DNA of 64,000 bases, taken from assembly GCA_036583965.1 (NCBI GenBank), contig JAZBQD010000091.1, forward strand, positions 1 through 64,000, written 5' to 3'. Positions 1 to 11,323 of the stretch are shown here, one piece after another; within the stretch, counting starts at the first letter, position 1; each line of letters opens with the position of its first letter. Source of the stretch: Prunella strophiata. Its lineage: Eukaryota > Chordata > Aves > Passeriformes > Prunellidae. A program made the position numbers and the translations under genes. Below the pieces are notes generated by a model. It did no database searches and was not told the DNA's origin. It saw only the letters and a list, made by a program, of their open reading frames with translations.

Positions 1-600
1 TGCCACCTACACAGACCAGCCATGACTGGGCTCCGCCGCTGCAGGAAACCCCCCCCACAACGTCTTTGGTCGTGGATCCCCAGCCTGAAAGCCCGCGCAC
101 GTGGTTCTCTTCGAGAGGCTTTCCTGCCACTGGCGCCGACCCTACGCAACTGGGAAGACTCTGACATGCAGCACCTTCCGAGCAGTGGTTTTGCCGCTGT
201 CGCCGCTGGCTCTGCTCAACCCCCCATACACGCGGCTCCCTCCGAGCGCGGTTTTCCTCTGCCACCGGGTCAGCCCTGCTGGATCCACTGTTCAGCGTCC
301 CTGAGTCGCCACAGGAACGCAAGCCTGCGGCTTCAGAGCTTTACTGCGCTTAGCGCTACCGACACTGTTCACAAATCTGCCTCCAGCCTTTTGGTTTCCC
401 CGCCGGCGACCCCGCCCACAGCTTTTTCCTACCCCTCTTTGTTCTCATCTAGCTAGCTACGGGTCTCCTGCCTCCCTCGCCTGGGAGACCGCCTCCAGCC
501 CCTTTGTTCACCGTCCCCCGGCCCAGGAAACCCCGCACCGCTGGGCCAGCGCCAGACGCTCGTGCGTTCAGCGCCCCCCCAGTCGCAACTACCAGCGGCG
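1..600 (+). other. GC- and proline-codon-rich segment, possibly gag linker of ERV-1
   Basis: This stretch is GC-rich with many CCN codons in more than one plus-strand frame. The longest open frame (22-456) has no domain I recognise. ERV-4 and ERV-6 have comparable proline-rich gag linkers, and in ERV-4 the linker is also followed by an AT-rich module, as here from about 600. I therefore infer a gag linker of the ERV-1 remnant. A host CpG-rich segment is the alternative. Confidence 0.3.
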
Positions 601-1226
601 CACCCCCTATTATCTTGGGTTGGCAAGTCTGTGTTAAAATTACCTTCTAATCTTATAACTTGTGAATTATGATTTTTAACAGGATTGTTACTAGAAAAAT
701 TCAAAGGTGTTTGTATAGAGGTGTGTCTTCTTACATATTCGTAACATAGCAAAACTGCATAGTTCACTGAGAGTAATTAGATAAGTCATAAATTCAAGAT
801 TCGTTAGCTCACATTCAAGACAAACCTTGAACTTTATCTGCAGTAGTCTATTTGCGACTTAACTATAATTAATATATAAACTCCACTGTCAGCTTTAGTA
901 AGTGCTTGCTTTTTACTCCATAGTTCTAACAAGGTAATTTTATTGTAAATATTACAGTACAGTTGTTACCTTGTATGTTTTTTACTTTGATGTTTAACTA
1001 TTATATGACAAATTTCAGTACTACTTCTTTGTAATGATAGAGTCAAAATTAATTAAGATTCTGTTAGTACTGTTAAGATAAGTATTAGTAAGACTAAGCA
1101 AAGTTGAATTTAAGTGTTATTCAAGTCTGTTATTTTAAGTTCTGTTAAATGCTGTTAAGACCATTCAATAATGGTTAACTTTAAGTTCTCTTAGGTATAC
1201 TTTTCTGTTACGTTTAAGTGAGTTAA
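601..1226 (+). other. AT-rich non-coding module, left part (ERV-1)
   Basis: No coding frame is visible in this AT-rich stretch. It is interrupted after GTTAA (1222-1226) by ERV-2 and resumes at 9346. The downstream part resembles a module inside ERV-4 (about 12400-12975), so it is likely retroviral rather than host sequence. Confidence 0.4.
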
Positions 1227-1649
1227 TGTGATAGATGAAAATGCAATGATTGACTCTCACAATAACAGACAAATATCAGGTATATAGGTTACGAAAAAGT
1301 TTTATAGATTTATAGTTATGTTTACCCCCTGCATTGTTATCAAGGGACAGCTGGGTTTGGGACATTTGGGAGGGTCGGCTTGTCACTATGGCCACATCTG
1401 ACCTCCAATCAGGATCTGAGGAAGTAAACTCCACCACTGGACAGTGAAGAAGGAGTTCAATGGACAGAATTTTGGGAGGGGCTAAGGGTTAAAAGGCAAA
1501 ACCTCCATTGTGTGGGTGAGCACATGGTGGGGAAAATCCTTTGCTCCCTGGCACCGTAACATTTTCTCTATTCAGTCTTCTGTTGTAATTTCTGATAAGG
1601 TTTAATAAACCTTTATAAATTTATGAAAAGTGAGTAGCCATTTCTCACA
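1227..1649 (+). repeat. ERV-2 5' LTR
   Basis: 423 bp, TGTGA...TCACA, so the ends form a perfect 5-bp inverted repeat. Nearly the same sequence recurs at 8918-9340. A poly(A) signal AATAAA lies at 1604-1609. A clear TATA box is not obvious; GGTTAAAAGG near 1485 is the nearest AT-rich core element. Confidence 0.95.
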
Positions 1650-1653
1650 ATTT

Positions 1654-1671
1654 TGGGGACTCATCCAGGAT
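1654..1671 (+). promoter_or_regulatory. ERV-2 primer binding site, tRNA-Pro type
   Basis: TGGGGACTCATCCAGGAT lies 4 bp after the 5' LTR. It matches the tRNA-Pro primer site common in gammaretroviruses at 15 of 18 positions; all three differences are G to A. Confidence 0.85.
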
Positions 1672-2639
1672 ACACACCTTGCCCCAGTGGTGCTAGTAGT
1701 TTTGAAAAGAGGCACGCCAACTCCACAAACTTGGCAGAGTCTAGCGGACACTCCCAGGGCCACCAGTGGTCACAGGCTGAAGCTTGGAGGCAACAGGAGG
1801 CTGGATAAAGAAAAGAGAAGAAGAGGGGTGAGTCATAACTATTTTTGGCCAGATAATTACTCCATAATTCCGGTATAGGAAAGCAAACTCCATGCCAGTA
1901 GTATACCAGACCCGTCCTGGTCAGTTGGAGTTTTAGGATATTGGGTAGTTGGAGGGAACGGCGGGACACGTAGTGAAAGAAGAAAGCAGGATTTTCCCCA
2001 GTGGCCTGCGGGGCATGCGAGATTGAAGGGTTTCTGAAAGGTTTTGCAGCACAGAGCCACTGCACACAAAGGGGGTCGACTGGGGACCCATGTAGGGCAC
2101 CACGGGTATTGCTGCGTGGCCGCGCTGTGGTATTCTGGGCTGGCCAAGTGGTGGTAAGATAGTGGCAGTTTCAGAGGAAAAACCAGCAGGCCGAGCAGCA
2201 GCCGGCCAGGGGCAGACCTTAGCCAAGCTGTGCCATGGCGAGTAGGGGCGGAGCTGTTGAACCAAGCCAGGGAGAGCCAGGGGCGGACCTGAGCCAAGCT
2301 GTGCTGCAGCAAGCCGGTGTGGAGCTGCAAAACCAGGGCAGGGCGGGGACGAAAGCCCCCCGTACCATAGTTTTTTTTCAGAAGAGAGGTCAGTTTTTTT
2401 TGTTTTGTTTTTTTCTCTTTCTTCCCCCCCTTTTTCCTCTCTCTCTTCCCTTTCCTTCTCCTTCCTCCTTTCCTGGTTCTTTCTTTCCCCCTTTCCTTGC
2501 CCTGCTTAGAGAGGCGGGCCTTGATTGGATAGTGTGTAGTTGGCTGACTGGGAGAGGTGGGCTCTGTCGGGAGGGCCTGTGGTTGGAAAGGGGGGCTCTG
2601 TCGGGAGAAGTCCTGTGATCTGCTGGTCAGGATGGGATA
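1672..2639 (+). other. ERV-2 untranslated leader
   Basis: About 970 bp between primer site and gag, where packaging and splice-donor signals normally lie. It holds a 71-bp-spaced direct repeat (around 2205-2233 and 2276-2305, sharing AGCCAAGCTGTGC) and a long polypyrimidine run at about 2389-2505. No convincing coding frame. Confidence 0.6.
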
Positions 2640-4550
2640 ATGGGTGAGTAGCGAATCCCCAAAGGAAGCAGAGATTGAAGAGGAACCAATGGGCATACCC
2701 CCAGATAGTCCACTGGGAAGGAAACTAGCCTGGTGGAGATATGACCCCAACACCAGAGATAAGGACGAGAGCAAAATGGTTCAGTACTGCATATTGGAAT
2801 GGACCAGAAGGGAAATTGGGAGTAATCATGTATACTGGCTGAGATATGGGTCAGACAAGGGATGGATATGCCAGGCATTAAACATGTATGTAAGAGCTAA
2901 GAAACCATTCAGTCAGGAAGAGAGTGAATATGCTGCTTGCTGGAAAGGGGAAACCGCACCCTTTAAGGTGAGAGTGTTTAAGGTAGTAGAACATACAGAG
3001 TGGGACCCGTTAGACCACTTACCCCCCCCCCCCACCCCACCTCCATTAGCTCCAACTGCACCTCCCCTACCCCCTGATGGGCCTAGCCAGAACACCAGGA
3101 GCAGTGTAGCAGAAAGAGGGGGAAAGCAGATCAGAGGATGGGAGCCAAGCATTGGGACTGTACCCCCTGAGGGAAGTGCCCCTGGAGGGGGGTACAGGGA
3201 GGAATTGCATTTGTAACCGTACCTCTCAGTTCCTCTGACATGAGAATGTTTAAAAAATAATTAAAAGGACTATTAGAGGACCCCCTCAGGTTAGCAGAGC
3301 AGTTAGACCAGTTCTGGGGCCTAATATTTATACATGGGAAGAAATGCAATCAATCATTGTATTATTTACCGCCTCGAGCCAGATCTTTTAAGCTCTCAGC
3401 GAGTATAATACACACCAGGATAGCCCAGCTACCTGGCAGAAGGCATAAATGAGCAGGACAGCTCTTGCAGACGTGTTAGAAACAAAAAACATTTAATAAA
3501 AGACAAAATAACAAAGAGAAAAAACCGAGCTAGATGCAAGCAGGTCTTGTACCTAGTAAAACACCTTACAAAAGCCGTTAGTTCCTTTGTTCACTTGCTT
3601 TTCTAGTAAATTGCCCAGGCGGGACTTCTTGGCTTCTATCCAATTAGCTGTCCTTAAATTTCAAGTGAAGTCCCCTTTGTCCTATAAGGTGTCCCCTTTG
3701 CTAAGTGGTGAGAGAAACCTTCTGGGCCTTTTCCTTTTTTGGGGGGACAAAGGACAGTTTTATTCCTTCTGCCAATAGGGGGCACATTCCTACAAATAAT
3801 GACCATGTTGTTCACACCAGAGGAAAGGCAGATGATCCGGCTGGCTGGGATACAGATATGGGAAAGGGAGCATGTGCAAGGATCTCCTGGGGATCTTAAA
3901 AGGCGATAGTGTGCCCCGCCTGGGACCACAACAGCACTGGGGGGAGGCAAGACATGGAGGAATATAGAACAGTGATTATAAGAGGTATCAAAGAGGCATC
4001 TCCATGTTATCAAAATGCCAGTAAGTCTTTCAAAGAGCAGCAAAAGAGGGTAGAAACCCCAACAGAGTGGTTAGAAAGGTTGAGGAAAAATATGAGGCAA
4101 TATTCAGGAGTTGACCCTGACACGGTGGCCAGACAGATCTTACTAAAGATAAATTTCATCACTCACGCCTGGCCAGATATACAGAGAAAGTTAGAGAAGG
4201 TAGATGGGTTGGCAAGAAAGAAGATTAGAGGAACTTTTAAGGGAAGCACAGAAGATGTATGTAAAGAGAGATGAAGAGAAGGCCAAGGCAAAAGCCAAGG
4301 TAATGGTAACTGCCATTAGGGAAGGAAACCAGCACATAAAGAACTACCCAGATAAGGCAGGGGGACTCTGAGTGCGGGAAGATAGATGGAGGGGGGATAC
4401 AGCTCCTTGGGACTGGGCACAAAAAGGAGAGTTTGGGAAACGGGGGGAACCTAGGACCAGTTTTGCTTTACTGTAAAGAGAGTGGACATATCAGAAAGAA
4501 TTGCCCCCAGAGGGAAAAGGACCTGAGGGTCTATGAGACTGATCAAAAAT
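2640..4550 (+). pseudogene. gag: ERV-2 gag (gamma-like), broken
   Basis: An ATG-GGT start at 2640 gives the expected N-terminal glycine for myristoylation but runs into a stop after three codons; the matrix frame continues one base out of phase to 3216 (190 codons from 2644). Matrix carries the motifs CILEW and ICQALNMY shared with ERV-7. A proline run (about 3020-3075) follows, like a p12 linker. Capsid is split by the antisense LTR at 3358-3794 and continues to about 4275. The nucleocapsid zinc knuckle at 4464-4504 has lost one base after its first cysteine codon. Gag would assemble the virion core; this copy cannot encode it. Confidence 0.88.
3358..3794 (-). repeat. Antisense solo LTR in ERV-2 gag
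   Basis: 437 bp, TGTATT...CCTACA on the plus strand, flanked by AATCAT (3352-3357) and AATAAT (3795-3800), a probable 6-bp duplication with one change. Removing it leaves the capsid region aligned with ERV-7. A diverged same-family copy is at 21975-22415. Orientation is inferred from strand asymmetry and is less sure than the boundaries. Confidence 0.82.
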
Positions 4551-4599
4551 GAGGAATGGAAGACTAGGGGTGTCAGGGGCTATACTTCCTGGGGAAAGA

Positions 4600-4940
4600 A
4601 AACCATCAGGAGCCCTTGATAACTTCAAAAATAAGCCCCCAGGAGGAAGAATTTGAATTCTTAGCAGGCACGGAGGCTGAAAGAACTTGAGTTTGTAGAA
4701 TCCAAAAGGGGTGCAAAAAGGGTCAAGATACCATGCAAGTAGTAGGTGCAAAAGGGGAGGGGTTCAAAGTCTCCGTTATAAAGGAAGTAAAGTTTGAAGG
4801 GGAAAATAAAGTAGGAATTGGGGATGTTCTATTAGTTCCAGAAGCAGGGTGCAATCTATTAGGGTGGGATTTACAGGTGCAGTTAAACATTAGAGTACTC
4901 CCAGAGGAAGGAAAATGGTGGTTAAGCTTCTCCAATTAAG
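4600..4940 (+). pseudogene. pro: ERV-2 protease, active site mutated
   Basis: Aligned with the ERV-7 protease, which has VDTGAER, this copy reads AGTEAER at about 4663-4683, so the catalytic Asp and the active-site Gly are both replaced. The C-terminal half (4733-4935) is open and ends with the LLGWDLQV stretch expected near the flap and dimer region. A TGA interrupts the frame just after the active site. Confidence 0.82.
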
Positions 4941-6136
4941 GGAAGAGGATGAGGGCAAAATTCATGAGATGGTGTGGGTAAAACTGAAAAATCGAGGTAA
5001 ATTGAACATGAAACCTATAGTAATAAAAATGGTTGATGGAAGCCATCCAGTTTGGGTACGACAATACCCACTCTCCCTGGAGGGGAGACGAGAACTACAG
5101 CCGGTAATCCAGGACCTACTTGAGGATGGGACCTTAGAACCATGTATGTCCCCCCATAATACACCCATATTACCAGTAAAGAAGTCAGATGGGACTTACA
5201 GGCTTGTCTAAGACTTGAGAGAAGTAAACAAAAGAACAGTGAATCGGTACCCAGTAGTGCCTAACCCCTATACACTACTAAGTAACATTGTCCCATCACA
5301 CCAGTGGTTTAGTGTGATAGACCTAAAAGATGATTTTTGGGCATGTCCACTGGCAGGGGAAAGTAGGGATATATTTGCCTTTGAATGGGAGGACCCCGAT
5401 TCCGGGAGGAAGCAACAGCTTCGGTGGACTAGGTTACCCAAGGGTTTTCCAAATCCCCAAACCTATTTGGTCAAGCTCTGGGAGAAAGTACTACAATTCC
5501 TCTCCATCAAACCTGAGATAAAGCTCATCCAGTATGTAGATGATTTGCTTCTCTCAGGACTGGAAGAAAACAAAGTTCGGGAATCCACCATAGCATTGTC
5601 AAATTTTCTGGGGAACCAAGGACTTCGAGTATCAAAAGGGAAACTCCAATTTGTAGAGAGGGAAGTAAAATACCTGGGACGTGATTTGTCAAGGGAAGCC
5701 GGCGGCTGAACCCTGAGAGATTTGCCAGGATAGCTTCACTCCCACAGCCAAAAACTAAGAGAAGTTAGAAGGTTTTAGGCTTGTTGGGATATTGAAGGCT
5801 TTGGATTGAAGGATACACACAGGCCATCAAGTTCTTGTATGAAAAGTTAGTAGAAGAAGAGATTAGGTGGGAAGACAATGAACAAAAGTTTGAAGCTTTA
5901 AAGCAAAAATTAGTCAGTCCACCAGCACTGAGTCTTCCTGCCTTAGACAAACCTTTTTATCTGTTTGTAGAGGTAGAAAGAGGGGTAGCACATAGAGTAC
6001 TAGCCCAGGACTGGGGAGGATCCAGGAAACCAGTGGCCCTATTTATCAAATTGCTAGACCCTGTCAGCCGGGGATGGCCGACCTGCATTCAGGCAGTGGC
6101 AGCAACAGCCGTACTCGTAGAGGAAAGCAAAAATTA
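4941..6136 (+). pseudogene. pol: ERV-2 reverse transcriptase
   Basis: The fingers and palm lie in two frames separated by one stop at 5209-5211 (4915-5211, 5215-5709). Visible: EPCMSPHNTPILPVKKSDG, the catalytic-Asp block SVIDLKDDF near 5313-5340, and YVDD at 5533-5544. Thumb and connection continue at 5835-6137 with further stops. The order matches gammaretroviral RT. Not functional because of stops. Confidence 0.9.
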
Positions 6137-6795
6137 ACCTTTGGGGGAAAATGAAAGTATATACTACTCCTGACTCAGTTAGAAGTATCCTAAGCCAAAA
6201 GGCTGAGAAATGGCTCACTGATTCCCGAGTGCTAAAGTATGAAGCCATCTTAATAAATAGTGATTTAGAGCTAATAGTGAGTAACCAACTCAACCCTGCC
6301 CAGTTTTTATATGGAGAACCAGGTGAGGAATTAATACATAATTGTCTAGAAGTTATAAACTATCAAACCAGAGTAAGAGAGGACCTAACTGATCAACCAC
6401 TCCAAGGAGGGAAATGATTGTACATTGATGGATCTTCACGGGTAATCCAGGGGCACCGGGTATCAGGGGTACGCTATAGTGGATGAAGGCTTGGTAGCTA
6501 TAGAAAAGGAAATATGCCCTAAAGCGAGTTATGGAAATATTAGCACAGAAAAGGGGAAAAATATATACAGACTCAAAATATGCTTTTGGCATAGTGCATA
6601 CCTTTGGAAAAATTGGGAAGAGAGGGGGCTATTAAATTCAAAGGGAAATGGACTGATTCACGATAAACTTGTTTTAGAAGTGTTAAAAACCTTACTATTA
6701 CCTGACGAAGTAGCAGTGGTATATGTTAAAGGACATCAAAAAGGGGTGACTCAAGAGGTGCGAGGGGAACAATTTAGCAGATTTGGAAGCTAAAA
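6137..6795 (+). pseudogene. pol: ERV-2 RNase H, internally deleted
   Basis: The first Asp block YIDGSS lies near 6419-6436, YTDSKYAFGI near 6565-6595 and VKGHQKG near 6725-6747. Against ERV-7, the part carrying the catalytic Glu (ELYALKR) is shortened and out of frame near 6510. Several stops separate the pieces. Confidence 0.82.
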
Positions 6796-6939
6796 ATGCA
6801 AGTGGAATCAGGGACAGAAAACTAATGATGGTGTTAACCCCCATGGGAGAAATACAAGAAGTCCCGGGTTGTTAGTGGGGCAGAAGAGGAAGAACTCAAA
6901 ATAGGAGCCAAGAAAGATAAGAAGGGGAGTGGAGATTAG

Positions 6940-8020
6940 CAGATGGAGGGAAATGTTGACTAAACCCCTTGCCAGGAAAATGCTGGAAGGCATACATGGG
7001 ACAACACATTGGGGCACACAAGCGCTAAGTGATCAATTTTCTGAGGGACTGGGGCTGCATAGGAATTTTTTGGGTTAGCTAAGCAGGTGACTGAACGGTG
7101 TGTGATATGTCAACAAGTAAATAAGAAGGTCATGAGGAAAACATCCAGGGGAAGGTGAGAACTAGCCTTAAGGCCCTTTCGAAATGTCCAAGTAGACTTT
7201 ACTGAGCTTCCCCAGGTACCAATGGTGGAAGGTTTGCTAGTGATAGTAGATCACTTGACTCATTGGGTAGAGGCGGTACCCACTGTTAAAGCCAATGCCA
7301 ATGTTGTGAGTAAAACACTCCTAGAATCAATCATTCCCCGATATGGGATGGTAAACAGGATTGATTCAGACCAGGGAACTCATTTCACATTAAAGATATT
7401 GCAGAAAGTTGTTCAAGCCCTGGGAGTGAAATGGCAGTTACACACTCCATGGCATCCACAGAGTTCCGGTCAGGTTGAGACAATGAATCAAACTCTTAAA
7501 AGAGCTCTAGTTAAGCTAATGATTGAAACCTGAATGTCATGGATACAATGTCTCCCTTTGGCCTTATTAAGAATTAGAATCCAACCCTGGTCAGATCTGG
7601 GGGTGTCATCCTATGAAATGTATGTTTGGGTTACCCTTCCTGACTTCACCCAAGAAGGTGGCCACCTATGAGGAAGGGAAGCCAGTGCCAAGAAATATGT
7701 TATGTCTATAGCCCAACCTTAGAAGGGCTAAGACATAAAGGGGCAATTCCTCAAACTACCACCCTGGATTTCAGAATCCATAATATTAATCCCAGGAACT
7801 GGGTGATGATTAGTCATGGAGAGATCAGCCTCTAACTCCTCAGTGGGAAGGTCCCTTTCGGGTGGTACTGCTCACCACCGAATCGGCCCGTGTGAAACTG
7901 CAGAGCAGGGATGGACTCATGTCAAGAGAGATAAAGGCCCAGTTAGAAGAACCCAAAGAATGGACTGTAACATCCAGGCTGGGGGAAACAAGATTGACTC
8001 TCAAGCAGAGACCGAGAGAC
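6940..8020 (+). pseudogene. pol: ERV-2 integrase
   Basis: The zinc region retains HGTTHWG and CVICQQ (about 6990-7120). The catalytic core lies in the open frame 7222-7533, with SDQGTHF for the second Asp and GQVETMNQ for the Glu; the first Asp is in VDFTE near 7192. A TGA at 7531-7533 and frameshifts follow. The SH3-like C-terminal domain (about 7795-8010, WEGPF-type and WTHVKRD) matches ERV-7 51039-51200. Confidence 0.86.
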
Positions 8021-8079
8021 AATCAGAAAAAACACCAAGACACCAAAAGTAGAGTCAAGCTTCCACCAGCCAGCCCAAG

Positions 8080-8378
8080 TGTCACTGTGGCTCACAAACG
8101 CCACAACGCAGACAGCAGTTCTTTGCAAGGTGTGAGAGAGCTAAAAAGAGAGTTTATTGAAATCTGACTCCATTTATAGTTTTCTGAAATCCAGTGTCAT
8201 TGGAGGGTGAGAGTGCCACCTCCTCAATGCCACTGGACAACTCAACAATCCATCAAGTTGCTCTCCTCCATAGAGGAATGCAAAACAATAAGTTATTTAC
8301 AGAAAGTGTGTGAGAAAGTTCTGCACAAGAATGTAAACATCAGAAGGCTTTAGAGAAACTTAAAAAATCAGGGCAACA
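8080..8378 (-). repeat. Antisense solo LTR downstream of ERV-2 pol
   Basis: 299 bp, TGTCAC...CAACA, with a perfect 6-bp duplication CCCAAG at 8074-8079 and 8379-8384. On the minus strand it has ACTATAAATGG (TATA box) followed about 25 bp later by CAATAAAC (poly(A) signal), so the orientation is clear. Short LTR and 6-bp duplication fit an alpha/beta-type element. No second copy here. Confidence 0.9.
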
Positions 8379-8384
8379 CCCAAG

Positions 8385-8898
8385 AACTGTTGGGTTTTTT
8401 CATGTTTTAATGAAAACGAATTATGAGCATCTGTTGAGCGGAAGTACAGAAGGGACTGTAAAAGGTGATGGGCAGCTTCCTTAAGAAAATAAGACAAAGG
8501 AAGGAGGGCAAGACTGGGTTGGCCCCTTTGTTTGCTACTGAGAAGTCTCCATAGCACTGCTGCGGGTAGCAACCCCTATTTAGGTAGGGACCAAAAGGCC
8601 ATACCGGACCTCTGTAATTCCCCAACTGTCTTTGAATACAAAGGGACTGGAGGCAAGACCGAGTTGGCTTCTGTATTCACCACTAAGAGACACCTCCTAT
8701 GGATAGTAACACCATAGGCAAGGTAGATGGGGGTTAAAGCCATACAGGCCCTCTGTAATGTCCTTTTGTTCATACTGGATAAGGGTTGTCTAGGGAAATT
8801 TTTGTTTCTTTTCCCTTTGGTTCCCTCTGTCCTTGCCCACATCAACAGATACTAGTATGACTCATTGAGTTAAATTGTTCGAGCCAAATAATCTGTGG
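8385..8898 (+). pseudogene. env: ERV-2 env remnant
   Basis: The start of this stretch (gagggcaagac, later GGCAAGGTAGATGGGGGTTAAAGCCATAC) resembles the env start of ERV-7 around 51800-51930, and its end resembles the sequence just before the ERV-7 polypurine tract. Everything between, about 1.7 kb of SU and TM coding sequence, is absent. The boundary of the deletion is near 8845. Confidence 0.7.
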
Positions 8899-8917
8899 AA
8901 AAGGAAAAGGGGGGGAT

Positions 8918-9340
8918 TGGACAGATGAGTAATGCGATGATTGACTCTCACAATTAACAGACAAATATCATGTATATAGGTTAAGAAAAGTTTTATAGAT
9001 TTATAGTTATGTTTTACCCCCTGCATTGTTATCAAGGGACAGCTGGGGGTTGGGACATTTGGGAGGGTCGGCTTGTCACTATGGCCACATCTGACCTCCA
9101 ATCAGGATTTGAGGAAGTAAACTCCACCACTGGACAGTGAAGAAGGAGTCAATGGACAGAATTTTGGGAGGAGCTAAAGGGTTAAAGGCGAAACCTCCAT
9201 TGTGTGGGTGAGCACATGGTGGGGAAAATCCTTTGCTCCCTGGCACCGTAACATTTTCTCTATTCAGTCTTCTGTTTGTATTCTGATAAGGTTTAATAAA
9301 CCTTTATAAATTTATGAAAAGTGAGTAGCCATTTCTCACA
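8918..9340 (+). repeat. ERV-2 3' LTR with polypurine tract
   Basis: 423 bp, the partner of 1227-1649. A polypurine tract GGAAAAGGAAAAGGGGGGGAT (about 8897-8917) precedes it directly. It starts TGGAC where the 5' copy has TGTGA, and ends TCACA. AATAAA is at 9295-9300. Only a few differences separate the two LTRs by eye. Confidence 0.94.
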
Positions 9341-9345
9341 GTTAA

Positions 9346-10290
9346 GTTTTGGTGAAATTGATTTTAAGTTTTGTTAATATTTGCTTATTTAAATTACACA
9401 ATACAGCTATTTTGTTATAGAAATAAGAACAATCTCTTCTGGTTTATCTTCCATAGGTAGCACTGAAGAATGAGTAACAATTCCATATTATGACTGTTAT
9501 AAGTTATTTAATGCTTTCTTTTTTACTTTTTGCTTTAATGTCATATATGCATAAATGTCTAGGAAATATAACCTCAATTTCTTAAGAAAGTTTCTACTGA
9601 TATATTAGTAATCCTGATTATGTCTTTAATCTTTTAATGTGAATTCCCTGACTTTTTATAACAGGCATTACTTTATTCATTTGCTATTTGTCTATGGTAC
9701 CATTGACTGTTTAATGATAAATGACAAAGCCAGCTGATTTGCAAACCTTCACATATTGTTGTATAGCTATTTATAAGACATATATTATTTTTCTAACTAC
9801 TATTATTAAGAGGTTTCTAAAATATATTAAAGATACTCTTCCAGTTAAAAGCCTGGACCCTGGCCAATTCCTAGCCTTAACTAGTGGAGAAATATACCAA
9901 TAAACCCAAGTGTTTCCTACACCAAAGCTATACTCAAGTAATTTTGACTTGCCAAATTTGGACCTATAATAGCTAAACCTCCTTTTAAAGTGAACTTGGA
10001 AATCTTACCCAGGAATGATTTTCTAAGCCCTCACTTTAAAAATGAAGTTTGCCAATTACTACAGACTCTAAGTAATAGTACAATACTTAAGAAATTGATA
10101 ATGCATTGTTTTAAATCACCGTTCTATTTTTCATGTACTACTAATTGTATTAGCTGATTTATTTTTACTTAGTATAAGTTTATTGTTTTCTTACATATTG
10201 TTATGCTTTTATGATGCCTTCATGTTCATAACGAGAACACACATGTAATTAAAAAAACCAAAAAAGTAGGGGGAAATATAGCCCCTCCAG
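9346..10290 (+). other. AT-rich module, right part (ERV-1)
   Basis: Continuation of 601-1226 after ERV-2. From about 9780 to 10290 it matches, with divergence, the module inside ERV-4 at about 12500-12985, including AGTGAACTTGGAAA-like and GGGGGAAATATA-like blocks and a terminal A-rich then G-rich stretch. No open frame. Function unknown. Confidence 0.5.
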
Positions 10291-10599
10291 AACTTTACAC
10301 TAATATTTACACTGAAAATTTTTAAATCAAATCAAATTGACCCTTTACTTTCCTAAAACATCCTTAGATCCCCAAGAATTAGAGCCCCTGGGTTCTGTGA
10401 AATGAGTTTTTGTGTTAATTTTAAATACAGGAGAAGAAATCAGTCTAAAACTTTTAAAATGTTTCTCCCTATCACCCCGTGTATAACAATCAAACCTTTG
10501 GTACAATTATACTTCTGGCAGCCTTTCTAAATCCAGTAATGCCCCCCCTGCGGTTGACATCAGGAATGTTTTTAGTTTATAAAGATCAAGCCTGAGCCT

Positions 10600-10768
10600 T
10601 TTAGTGGCTGGAGGTTTTAGTTAAAAGATTCTTTTTAAGATGGGTATGTATGTGATGATTTTGATAACAATTGTATTAATCATGATACTTTGCTTTTTTC
10701 AATGTGTGCAGAGATTAATTATTAAGGCCATTAAAGGAGTGGTTTTGGTTGAAAAGAAAAGAGGGAGA
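10600..10768 (+). pseudogene. env: ERV-1 env transmembrane tail and polypurine tract
   Basis: Within a broken frame, about 10650-10700 encodes a hydrophobic run (ILITIVLIMILCFFQCV) followed by basic residues, like the membrane anchor and tail of a class II env TM. AAAAGAAAAGAGGGAGA at 10752-10768 is a good polypurine tract directly before the LTR. Sequence 10291-10600 is degraded, with no domain I can name. Confidence 0.55.
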
Positions 10769-11164
10769 TGTTGAGATACTGGGATACACAAGACAGATGA
10801 TGGACTTTGGACCTGGTTAGCATAAGAGATTTGATAACAGGATGCCTTGGCAAGAGCAAACAGAACTTTGAGGATTAAATCAAGATTGCAAGAAGATTCA
10901 ATCAGACTGACTTACCGGAAAAGAAAATTATATCAAGACTTCTGCAAATAAGATATGTTTAAAATGCATAAGTTTGTTTATGTGATTTTTTAACCCAATC
11001 ATTGTAGTAGAACATTACTAGCCTCTCTAAAATAGTATATAAGCATTTGTATCCCACAGTCAAATCAGATTCTTTGACCATCACACTGAGTCCCCGTCTC
11101 TCTCTCTCTTCATTGCCAATAGTGACTTTATTCTGAAAGAGGCATTTATTGTCCAATTATAACA
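10769..11164 (+). repeat. ERV-1 3' LTR
   Basis: About 396 bp from TGTTGAGATAC to ATAACA, preceded by a polypurine tract. It contains TATATAAG near 11036 and a CT-rich segment typical of R/U5. No second copy in the window, so the left LTR would lie upstream. The right border is placed by the CA end and because gamma-like env (ERV-3) begins just after. Confidence 0.6.
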
Positions 11165-11194
11165 GGAGTTGTATACGTGGGAAAAAGTGTTTGT

Positions 11195-11323
11195 GACTGG
11201 ACTTTATCTTTGGGTTTATCTATTAGCAGAAGAAAGGGGAGTGTGTAGAAAATTAAATGACTCAAACTGCTGTTTGCAAATAGATGACAATGGAAAAGTA
11301 AGGAAACAAATAACAAAGGGAAT
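11195..11323 (+). pseudogene. env: ERV-3 env TM, left part
   Basis: The frame carries [16 protein letters not shown] followed by LQIDDNG, clearly matching the immunosuppressive/disulfide region of the ERV-7 TM at about 53280-53350. Seven residues lie between the first cysteine and the CC pair. ERV-4 is inserted right after; the rest resumes at 24304. Confidence 0.85.

Larger units (their letters stand above)
1222..9345 (+). mobile_element. ERV-2: gamma-like endogenous provirus, env deleted
   Basis: A two-LTR provirus bounded by a perfect 5-bp target duplication GTTAA (1222-1226 and 9341-9345). Order: 5' LTR, tRNA-Pro-like primer site, leader, gag, pro, pol, a short env remnant, polypurine tract, 3' LTR. 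Gag and pol match the gamma-like ERV-7 in this window throughout. It is defective: several stops and frameshifts, a protease active-site change, nearly all env lost, and two antisense solo LTRs at 3358-3794 and 8080-8378. It sits in the AT-rich part of ERV-1 and is therefore younger. Confidence 0.93.

Noticed and set aside
22..456. 144-codon plus-strand frame as a host gene
   Set aside because: No recognisable domain, splice signals or regulatory context; a composition effect of GC-rich DNA, possibly gag linker.
1857..2774. 305-codon minus-strand frame
   Set aside because: It lies antisense to the ERV-2 leader and is dominated by low-complexity Lys/Gly-rich sequence from a polypyrimidine run; no domain.
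10769..11164. 5' LTR of ERV-4
   Set aside because: Sequence differs from the 318-bp ERV-4 LTRs, no primer site follows, and a polypurine tract precedes it; it is a 3' LTR of another element.
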